Notes under the pieces: generated by a model | Told to the model about the DNA's origin: nothing | The model's input: only the letters and a program-made list of their open reading frames with translations | Databases searched by the model: none | Position numbers and translations under genes: made by a program | From: an uncultured Bacteroidia bacterium | Lineage (GTDB): Bacteria; Bacteroidota; Bacteroidia; Bacteroidales; UBA932 | Assembly: GCA_902788175.1 (NCBI GenBank) | Contig: CADAJF010000003.1 | Location: 1-64,000, forward strand | Length of the DNA stretch: 64,000 nt | Reading direction: 5' to 3' | In this document: positions 58,244-64,000 of the stretch, in pieces | Numbering within the stretch: the stretch's first letter is position 1 | Layout: every line of letters begins with the position of its first letter

Positions 58244-58272
58244 CAAAGATACGAAAAGTATCACTATCTTTG
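58244..58272. promoter_or_regulatory. Face-to-face promoters of mazG and the CoA-transferase gene
   Basis: TATCTTTG on the minus strand (58244-58251) and TATCTTTG on the plus strand (58265-58272) are 13 bp apart. The upstream element of each promoter must lie within the other promoter, so they probably compete for polymerase. Confidence 0.55.
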
Positions 58273-58281
58273 CACTTTGAA

Positions 58282-59559
58282 ATGAGCGAGATCCACTACA
58301 TATCGGCCAGTGAGGCCGTGCGCAATGTGCGCAGCGGGGACCATGTCCACCTTTCCAGCATCGCCAGCGTGCCCCAGATCCTGATCAAGGCGCTCTGCGA
58401 CCGCGCCGGGGAACTGCAGGATGTCCGTTTCCATCACTTCCATACGGAAGGTGAGGCTCCTTATGGCAGCGCGCAATTTTCCGGCTCTTTCCTGGACCAG
58501 GGCTTTTTCGTGGGCTCCAACCTGCGCCCTTCCGTGAATGAGGGGGTGGCGGACTATCTGCCCGCCAATGTCTTTGAATCGCAGCTGATGTACCGCAGCG
58601 GGGCGCTTCCCTGCGACGTGGCCATGGTGCAGGTGTCAGAACCCGTGGACGGCATGGTGTCGCTGGGTACCTCGGTCGATTGTTCCGTGGCAGCGCTGGA
58701 AGTGGCCCGGGAGCGGATCGGCGTGGTGAATCCCAATGTCCCTTTTGCTTACGGGGACCTTATTCCGCTGGATCGTTTCACTGCGCTGGTGCAGGATGAC
58801 AGGCCGCTCATCACCCGGGACTATGTACAGCCCACGGAGGTGGATATGGCCATAGGCCGCTACTGCGCAGAACTGATTCCGGACGGGGCCTGCCTGCAAA
58901 TGGGCATCGGAGGCCTTCCCAATGCCGTTTGCGCCTCGCTGGGAGGGCATCGGCACCTGGGGCTTCACTCGGAGATGTTCTCGGACGGTGCCCTGGCACT
59001 GATCCGCAGCGGCGTTATCGACGGCTCCTCCAAAGCCATAGACCGCGGCGTTTGCGTGGCCTCCTTCCTGATGGGCTCGCAGGAGGTGTACGATTTTATC
59101 CACCGCAATCCGGCAGTGGCCATGCGGGATATCGGCTATACCAACGATCCCCGTGTGATTGCCCGGAACCCGCAGGTGGTCTCCATCAATTCTGCCATCG
59201 AGATAGACCTTACCGGCCAGGTGTGCGCAGATTCCATCGGGCAGCGCATCTTCTCCGGCGCCGGCGGACAGCTGGACTTCGTGCGCGGGGCCAAACTTTC
59301 CCAAGGCGGCAAGGCCATCATCGCCCTGGCTTCCCGCACCGGCAAGGGCCAGGCCAAGATTGTCCCCCTGCTTCGCCCCGGTGCCGGCGTAGTCACCCCC
59401 CGGGCCGATGTCCAGTGGGTAGTCACCGAACACGGCGCCGTCAACCTCTACGGCAAAGCCCTGCAGGAACGCGCCCGCCTCCTCATTTCCATCGCCCACC
59501 CCGATGACCGCGAAGCCCTTTCCCGCGCTGCCTTCGAGCGCTTCGGCCGGGCTGTGTAA
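58282..59559 (+). CDS. Acetyl-CoA hydrolase/transferase family (4-hydroxybutyrate/butyrate CoA-transferase-like)
   Basis: 425 aa from ATG 58282, 9 bp after the -7 box. N-terminal and C-terminal CoA-transferase domains: GDHVHLSSIASVPQILIK, GIGGLPNAVC, the catalytic-Glu block LGLHSEMFSDG, GGQLDFVRGAKLSQGGKAI and VTEHGAVNLYGK. It moves CoA between acyl groups, probably in fermentation-product formation; substrate choice (acetate, butyrate, 4-hydroxybutyrate) cannot be fixed from the sequence. Monocistronic. Confidence 0.88.
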   Translation: MSEIHYISASEAVRNVRSGDHVHLSSIASVPQILIKALCDRAGELQDVRFHHFHTEGEAPYGSAQFSGSFLDQGFFVGSNLRPSVNEGVADYLPANVFESQLMYRSGALPCDVAMVQVSEPVDGMVSLGTSVDCSVAALEVARERIGVVNPNVPFAYGDLIPLDRFTALVQDDRPLITRDYVQPTEVDMAIGRYCAELIPDGACLQMGIGGLPNAVCASLGGHRHLGLHSEMFSDGALALIRSGVIDGSSKAIDRGVCVASFLMGSQEVYDFIHRNPAVAMRDIGYTNDPRVIARNPQVVSINSAIEIDLTGQVCADSIGQRIFSGAGGQLDFVRGAKLSQGGKAIIALASRTGKGQAKIVPLLRPGAGVVTPRADVQWVVTEHGAVNLYGKALQERARLLISIAHPDDREALSRAAFERFGRAV

Positions 59560-59594
59560 GAAACTGGGCTCTTGCTTTTTACATCGGCTTTTCT

Positions 59595-59602
59595 TATATT
59601 TG
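59595..59602 (+). promoter_or_regulatory. -7 box (TATATTTG) of DUF4492-cydAB
   Basis: Exact TAnnTTTG match, about 20 bp before ATG 59622. Confidence 0.55.
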
Positions 59603-59621
59603 TAGGAAACCGACCTGCAAG

Positions 59622-59870
59622 ATGGGAAAACGCAAGGGCATCTTTTCTTTTTTTGCCTCCCTTTACGGCGACGGCTTTCGGAACATGACCTGGGGAAAAC
59701 CGCTGGTCTGGCTCATTGTACTCAAGTTTTTCATTCTATTTGCCATTCTTCGCGTCTTCTTTTTCAAGCCGGCCATGCGCGGGCTCAGCGACAAGGAGAA
59801 GAGCGAGGTAGTGGGCTCCCGGCTCACCCAGCCTCACCCCTCGGACACAACTAACCTTTTAACCCAATAA
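59622..59870 (+). CDS. DUF4492-family small membrane protein
   Basis: 82 aa with one membrane helix (about 26-46, GKPLVWLIVLKFFILFAILR) and the family motif FFFKPAMRGLSDKEKSEVV. DUF4492 proteins are encoded upstream of cydAB in Bacteroidota, as here (next start 5 bp downstream), and are thought to be accessory to cytochrome bd, by analogy with CydX; that role is inference. Confidence 0.85.
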   Translation: MGKRKGIFSFFASLYGDGFRNMTWGKPLVWLIVLKFFILFAILRVFFFKPAMRGLSDKEKSEVVGSRLTQPHPSDTTNLLTQ

Positions 59871-59874
59871 TGCT

Positions 59875-61356
59875 ATGGATGCAGTAATCTGGTCACGCAT
59901 ACAGTTTGCGATGACGGCAGCCTACCACTGGCTGTTTGTGCCCCTCACCTTGGGCCTTGCCCTGGTGATGGCGGTCATGGAAACCCTCTACGTGGTCAAA
60001 GGAGACGAGTTCTGGAAAAAGACAGCCCAGTTCTGGATCAAAATCTTTGCCATCAACTTTGCCGTGGGTATTGCCACGGGTCTTATCCTGGAATTCGAGT
60101 TTGGCACCAACTGGAGCAATTACTCCTGGTTCGTAGGAGACATGTTCGGCGCGCCGCTGGCCATTGAAGGCATCCTGGCTTTCTTCATCGAAGCCACCTT
60201 CTTCGCGGTCATGTTCTTCGGCTGGAACAAAGTGTCCAAGAAGTTCCACCTGGCTTCCACCTGGCTCACGGGCATCGGCGCCACCATCAGCGCTTACTGG
60301 ATCCTGGTAGCCAACAGCTGGATGCAAAACCCTGTGGGTACCACCTTCAATCCGGATACCGTGCGCAGTGAAATGGCTTCGGCCGCGGCTTTCTGGGAGG
60401 TGGTTACCAATCCTGTCGCCATCTCCAAGTTCTGCCATTCCGTCACCAGCGGCTGGATGACCGGCGGTATCTTCGTGGTGGGCGTGAGCGCCTGGTACCT
60501 CCTCAAGGGCCGGGAGAAGAAATTCGCCACCAAGAGCATGCTCATCGGCGCTATCGTGGGCCTGGTGGGCTCTGCTGCCGTGATGCTTTCCGGAGACTCT
60601 TCCGGTGTCCATGCTGCGGAATACCAGCCCATGAAGCTGGCTGCCGCAGAAGGCCTGGAAGACGGTGGCAACGGTGCCGCTTTCACCATCGTCCCGGGTG
60701 TGAAGATTCCCAAGCTTCTCTCTTTCCTGGCCACGCATGATTTCAACGGCTACGTCCCCGGCATCAACGACATCATGAACGGCTATACGGACAACAAGGG
60801 CAATGTGGTGCCCTCCGTGGCAGAAAAAATGGCCATGGGCCGCACTGCGCTGGATGCACTGGCCCTGTATCGCGCCAGCGATGACCCTGCCGTGAAGGCC
60901 GATGCCCTGGAAATCCTCAACGCCAACGTGCAGTACATGGGCTACGGGCATCTGGAGAAGGCGGAGGATATCATTCCTCCCGTGGGCATCGTGTTCTGGA
61001 GCTTCCGCCTGATGGTGGGCCTTGGCATGCTGCTGGCCCTGGTGCTGCTGCTGGCCCTTATTGCCGCCTGGAAGGATAAAAAGTGGAACTGGCTGCTGTG
61101 GGCGGCCATCTGGAGCATCCCGCTGGTGTATATCTGCGGCCAGTGCGGCTGGATAGTAGCAGAGGTCGGCCGTCAGCCCTGGACCATCCAGGGTCTGCTG
61201 CCGGTGAATGTGGCCATCTCCAGCCTCAGCGCTGCAGCCGTCAAGACCACCTTCTTCGTCTTCCTGGCCATTTTCGCCCTCTTCCTCGTTATCGAGATCC
61301 GGATCATGCTCCGTGCCATCAAGAAAGGACCTGAAGTTGAACCTAAAAACGCCTAA
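59875..61356 (+). CDS. cydA: Cytochrome bd quinol oxidase subunit I
   Basis: 493 aa. Haem ligands are identifiable: His-18 in TAAYHWLFVPLTLG, the His in FCHSVTSGWMTGG and the Met in FRLMVGLGMLL. The quinol-site signature is GRQPW in AEVGRQPWTIQGLLPV. The Q-loop is of the short type. With CydB it reduces O2 to water using quinol and supports nanaerobic life in Bacteroidales. Confidence 0.95.
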   Translation: MDAVIWSRIQFAMTAAYHWLFVPLTLGLALVMAVMETLYVVKGDEFWKKTAQFWIKIFAINFAVGIATGLILEFEFGTNWSNYSWFVGDMFGAPLAIEGILAFFIEATFFAVMFFGWNKVSKKFHLASTWLTGIGATISAYWILVANSWMQNPVGTTFNPDTVRSEMASAAAFWEVVTNPVAISKFCHSVTSGWMTGGIFVVGVSAWYLLKGREKKFATKSMLIGAIVGLVGSAAVMLSGDSSGVHAAEYQPMKLAAAEGLEDGGNGAAFTIVPGVKIPKLLSFLATHDFNGYVPGINDIMNGYTDNKGNVVPSVAEKMAMGRTALDALALYRASDDPAVKADALEILNANVQYMGYGHLEKAEDIIPPVGIVFWSFRLMVGLGMLLALVLLLALIAAWKDKKWNWLLWAAIWSIPLVYICGQCGWIVAEVGRQPWTIQGLLPVNVAISSLSAAAVKTTFFVFLAIFALFLVIEIRIMLRAIKKGPEVEPKNA

Positions 61357-61359
61357 GCC

Positions 61360-62499
61360 ATGTCTTACGAATTTTTACAGAACTATTGGTGGGTCCTGAT
61401 TGCCGTTCTGGGCGGTCTGCTGGTGGCCCTGATGTTTGTCCAGGGCGGCAACCTGCATCTGGGCAACAATGCCCTCAGTGACATCCAGAAGCGGATGATT
61501 CTCAACTCTACGGGCCGCAAGTGGGAGCTCACCTTCACTACGCTGGTTACTTTTGGCGGCGCTTTCTTCGCCTCCTTCCCGCTCTTTTACAGCACCAGCT
61601 TCGGCGGCGCTTACTGGGTGTGGGTGCTGCTGCTCATAACCTTTGTATTCCAGGCAGTGGCCTATGAATTCCAGAATAAAAAAGGCAACCTCCTGGGCGT
61701 GAAGGGCTTCCGCATCGCCCTCATGGCCAATGGCCTGCTGGCCCCGCTGCTGGTGGGAACGGCCGTGGGTACCTTCTTTACAGGTTCTCCCTTCACGGTG
61801 AACAAACTGGCCATCGCCAACCCGGCAGCCCCGGTTATCAGCACCTGGGACAGCCCTTGGAACGGCCTGGAGGCCCTTGGGCAGTTCCATGCCGTCCTGC
61901 TGGGTCTCGCACTGGTCTTCCTTACCGCCATACTGGGCTCGCTCTATGTCCTGAACAACGTGGACGATGAGAAGATTCACTTCCAGATGCGCCGCAGTAT
62001 CAAGCTTTCCGTACTGCCTTTCCTGGTCACCTTCCTTTCCTGGCTGGTATGGCTGCTGCTGCGCGATGGCTTTGCCGTAGCGCCGGACGGCGTTGTGAGC
62101 ATGGAGCCGTACAAGTACTGGCACAACCTGATCCAGATGCCTGCCGTGCTGGTAATGGTGCTGGTGGGTGTGGTGCTGGTTCTTTACAGCCTGTACCTGG
62201 GCATGTTCTCCACCTCCCGCAAGGGTATCTGGTTTGCCATGCCGGGTACCGTGCTGGTGGTCATGGCCGTGTTCTTCCTGGCCGGTTACAACGGTACGTC
62301 CTACTATCCGTCGTACACGGATCTGCAGAGCTCGCTCCATCTTCGCAACAGCTCTTCCAGCTATTTTACCCTTATGCTCATGTCCTGGGTGTCGCTCCTG
62401 ATTCCCTTCGTGCTCGCTTACATAGCTTACGCCTGGCACCAGATGGACAGCAAAAAGATTACAGCGGAGGAGATCACCGAAGAAGATCATAAGTATTGA
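61360..62499 (+). CDS. cydB: Cytochrome bd quinol oxidase subunit II
   Basis: 379 aa with about nine helices. N-terminal ALMFVQGGNLHLGNNALSD and RKWELTFTTLVTFGGAFFASF carry the conserved residues of CydB, as does AVAYEFQNKKG. Starts 3 bp after cydA and is followed by a terminator. Forms the membrane heterodimer with CydA. Confidence 0.94.
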   Translation: MSYEFLQNYWWVLIAVLGGLLVALMFVQGGNLHLGNNALSDIQKRMILNSTGRKWELTFTTLVTFGGAFFASFPLFYSTSFGGAYWVWVLLLITFVFQAVAYEFQNKKGNLLGVKGFRIALMANGLLAPLLVGTAVGTFFTGSPFTVNKLAIANPAAPVISTWDSPWNGLEALGQFHAVLLGLALVFLTAILGSLYVLNNVDDEKIHFQMRRSIKLSVLPFLVTFLSWLVWLLLRDGFAVAPDGVVSMEPYKYWHNLIQMPAVLVMVLVGVVLVLYSLYLGMFSTSRKGIWFAMPGTVLVVMAVFFLAGYNGTSYYPSYTDLQSSLHLRNSSSSYFTLMLMSWVSLLIPFVLAYIAYAWHQMDSKKITAEEITEEDHKY

Positions 62500-62502
62500 T
62501 GA

Positions 62503-62536
62503 AGGAAAGCGGCCGTGAAGGTCGCTTCCTTTTTTC
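62503..62536 (+). terminator. Terminator of DUF4492-cydAB
   Basis: GGAA-GCGGCC and GGTCGC-TTCC pair around GTGAA, followed by TTTTTT. It begins 4 bp after the cydB stop. Confidence 0.7.
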
Positions 62537-62557
62537 TGGGGGCAGGCGGTACCTGGT

Positions 62558-62690
62558 GCGCAAAAAGCGTCAGTTTTGTTTACCGCCGGCCGTTTTTGGC
62601 TATCCGGTGCGCAAATAGTGCCCTTTTTGATCACCGCCGGCCGATTTTGGCCATCCGGTGCGCAAATAGAGCCATTTTTGTTCACGGGAC
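62558..62690. repeat. Tandem intergenic repeat, 51-bp period, about 2.6 units
   Basis: Three starts of CGGTGCGCAAA (or GGTGCGCAAA) occur at a period of about 51 bp. Each unit continues with GCC/GTC, a TTTT run, TCACCGCCGGCC and TTTTGGC. It is the same family as 7119-7201. Read on the minus strand the units encode the peptide-like pattern ICAPDGQ-KRPAV, probably by chance of composition. It lies between the cydAB terminator and the prfA promoter. Confidence 0.6.
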
Positions 62691-62722
62691 CGGCGGCCAG
62701 GGCCGGTTTCGGAATTTTTTCC

Positions 62723-62730
62723 TATCTTTG
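62723..62730 (+). promoter_or_regulatory. -7 box (TATCTTTG) of prfA
   Basis: Exact TAnnTTTG match, about 21 bp before ATG 62752. Confidence 0.6.
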
Positions 62731-62751
62731 TAGGCTAAAAAGAGATTTGCT

Positions 62752-63846
62752 ATGGCAGAGAATACGCTGTTGGAGAAGGTCCTGAGCCTTCAGGACAAAT
62801 ACAAAAAGCTGGAAGAGCAGCTGGCAGACCCCGCCGTCATCGCCGACATGAAAAAGTTCGTCCAGCTGAACAAGGACTACAAGGAACTGCAGCCCATCAT
62901 TGCCGCCGGATTGGAATACAAGCGCATGGTGGAGGAACTCTCGCAGGCCAAGGACATCCTCATGAACGAAAAAGACGAGGACCTGAAGGAAATGGCCCGC
63001 GAGGAAGTGGCCGGCATCGAGCCCCGCCTTCCGGAAATGGAGCAGCGCATCAAGCTCCTCCTGATTCCGGCAGACCCCGACGACAGCAAGAACGCCATGG
63101 TGGAAATCCGCGGCGGCACCGGCGGCGACGAAGCCGCCATCTTTGCCGGAGACCTTTTCCGCATGTACCAGCATTTCGCAGAACGCCGCGGCTGGAAGCT
63201 GGAGATTTCGGACCAGGCTCCCGGTACGGCCGGCGGCTACAAGCAAATCGTCTTCAAGCTCTCCAGCAGCCAGGACGGCGTTTACGGCGTCATGAAATAC
63301 GAGTCCGGCGTTCACCGCGTGCAGCGCGTGCCGCAGACGGAAACCCAGGGCCGCATCCAGACATCGGCCGCCTCCGTGGCCGTTTTCCCGGAAGCCGGAG
63401 AGTTTGACATCGAGCTCAATCCCGCCGATATCCGCAAGGACCTCTTCTGCGCCTCCGGTCCCGGCGGCCAGGGAGTGAACACCACCTACAGCGCCGTGCG
63501 CCTTACCCACATTCCATCCGGTATCGTGGTGCAGTGCCAGGAGGAACGCTCCCAGCTCAAGAACCTGGACCGCGCCATGGAGGAGCTCCGTACGCGCCTT
63601 TACAACATGGAGCACCAGAAGTACCTGGACGGCATTGCCGCCAAGAGAAAAACCATGGTCAGTACCGGAGACCGCAGCGCCAAAATCCGCACCTACAACT
63701 ATCCGCAGGGCCGCGTGACGGACCACCGCATAGGCTGGAGCATGTACAACCTGCCCGTTTTCATGGACGGAGACATTCAGGAATGCATTGACCAGCTGCA
63801 GATAGCAGAAAACGCAGAGCGCCTCAAAGAGGCAGGGGAGGAATAG
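62752..63846 (+). CDS. prfA: Peptide chain release factor 1
   Basis: 364 aa. Recognises UAA and UAG. The anticodon-like PxT motif is VPQTE (RF1 type, not the SPF of RF2), preceded by VHRVQR and followed by [12 protein letters not shown]. The peptidyl-hydrolysis motif is GGQ in [18 protein letters not shown]-terminal [17 protein letters not shown] is typical. Followed after 3 bp by queF. Confidence 0.95.
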   Translation: MAENTLLEKVLSLQDKYKKLEEQLADPAVIADMKKFVQLNKDYKELQPIIAAGLEYKRMVEELSQAKDILMNEKDEDLKEMAREEVAGIEPRLPEMEQRIKLLLIPADPDDSKNAMVEIRGGTGGDEAAIFAGDLFRMYQHFAERRGWKLEISDQAPGTAGGYKQIVFKLSSSQDGVYGVMKYESGVHRVQRVPQTETQGRIQTSAASVAVFPEAGEFDIELNPADIRKDLFCASGPGGQGVNTTYSAVRLTHIPSGIVVQCQEERSQLKNLDRAMEELRTRLYNMEHQKYLDGIAAKRKTMVSTGDRSAKIRTYNYPQGRVTDHRIGWSMYNLPVFMDGDIQECIDQLQIAENAERLKEAGEE

Positions 63847-63849
63847 GCC

Positions 63850-64000
63850 ATGTCACGTAATCCCAAAGAACTCAAGGCGCTGGGCCACGAGAGTATCTAT
63901 AGCCAGCATTACGCACCGGAGGTACTGGAAACCTTCGAGAACCAGCACCGGGACAACGACTACTGGGTACGTTTCAACTGCCCGGAATTCACCACCCTTT
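63850..64000 (+). CDS. queF: NADPH-dependent 7-cyano-7-deazaguanine reductase, 5' part
   Basis: Partial: 50 codons are visible, the rest lies beyond the window. [19 protein letters not shown], then [19 protein letters not shown] and [10 protein letters not shown], match the start of short (YkvM-type) QueF, which reduces preQ0 to preQ1 in queuosine synthesis. The active-site Cys lies further downstream. ATG 63850 is 3 bp after the prfA stop. Confidence 0.88.
   Translation, partial: MSRNPKELKALGHESIYSQHYAPEVLETFENQHRDNDYWVRFNCPEFTTL

Noticed and set aside
62558..62690. CRISPR array
   Set aside because: The whole 51-bp unit is similar from copy to copy, there are no unique spacers and no cas gene is nearby.
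62752..63846. Release factor 2 (prfB)
   Set aside because: The recognition motif is PQT (PxT), not SPF, and no programmed frameshift is seen near the start.

Overview
The window comes from a GC-rich member of the Bacteroidota, most likely order Bacteroidales. The evidence is the SusC/SusD pair run by an ECF sigma/FecR switch, the many promoters with the TAnnTTTG -7 box (often with TTTG or CTTG 20 bp upstream), lipoproteins with Bacteroidota-style signal peptides, and lineage-typical genes (DUF4492-cydAB, DUF3822-rsmD, DUF4783, the radical-SAM/lipoprotein pair). I cannot name a genus. Most of the window is tightly packed chromosomal housekeeping sequence with ATGA-type overlaps.

Layout. 1-6.5 kb: a truncated beta-barrel gene behind aspA (minus strand), a MATE transporter fused to a degenerate anti-sigma-type ATPase domain, a small barrel protein, a large lipoprotein and an APH-like phosphotransferase. 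6.5-11.9 kb is an accessory region: small membrane and TIGR04076-type genes, a guanidinium-exporter-like SMR gene plus a flavin-binding NimA-like gene bracketed by imperfect direct repeats, structured intergenic DNA, an HTH-Fic gene behind a perfect 26-bp palindrome, and a visibly AT-richer operon (XRE/HARE-HTH protein, an unknown small protein, a hypoxanthine/uracil-type DNA glycosylase, an acidic membrane protein). A tRNA-Leu(UAG) closes it.

12-25.5 kb is a glycan-utilisation locus: ECF sigma, FecR anti-sigma, SusC with a signalling STN domain, SusD, two surface lipoproteins, an internal terminator, then a GHL10-type glycoside hydrolase, an NAGPA-type phosphodiester glycosidase and an exported FAD oxidoreductase. 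Importer, binding proteins and enzymes form one regulated unit. The phosphodiester glycosidase suggests, but does not prove, a phosphodiester-containing glycan.

25.5-36.6 kb holds prmA and a creatininase-family gene, an NtrX-like regulator in an operon with cmk and ispH, efp, an NtrY-like kinase with rlmH, a DUF4783 gene and a sugar:cation symporter. 36.6-38.4 kb is a compact element: a putative winged-helix gene and a RAYT/Y1-type transposase between two hairpins sharing the same stem. 38.4-50.1 kb (minus strand) carries rpmH, rsmG, an ECF sigma, polA with an apparently dead proofreading domain, ettA, then an operon of serine hydrolase, Cytidylate_kin2, MATE, two FKBP-like lipoproteins and nrnA. 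50.2-55.3 kb (plus) has a membrane-anchored unknown, DUF3822, rsmD, cstA and a HerA-like ATPase. 55.2-57.4 kb is the radical-SAM/lipoprotein/barrel locus. The rest is mazG, a CoA-transferase, DUF4492-cydA-cydB, an intergenic tandem repeat, prfA and the start of queF.

Points that deserve most attention: the hairpin-flanked RAYT element, the HARE-HTH/DNA-glycosylase operon with its Fic neighbour, the phosphodiester-glycosidase PUL, the MATE-ATPase fusion and the polA proofreading loss.
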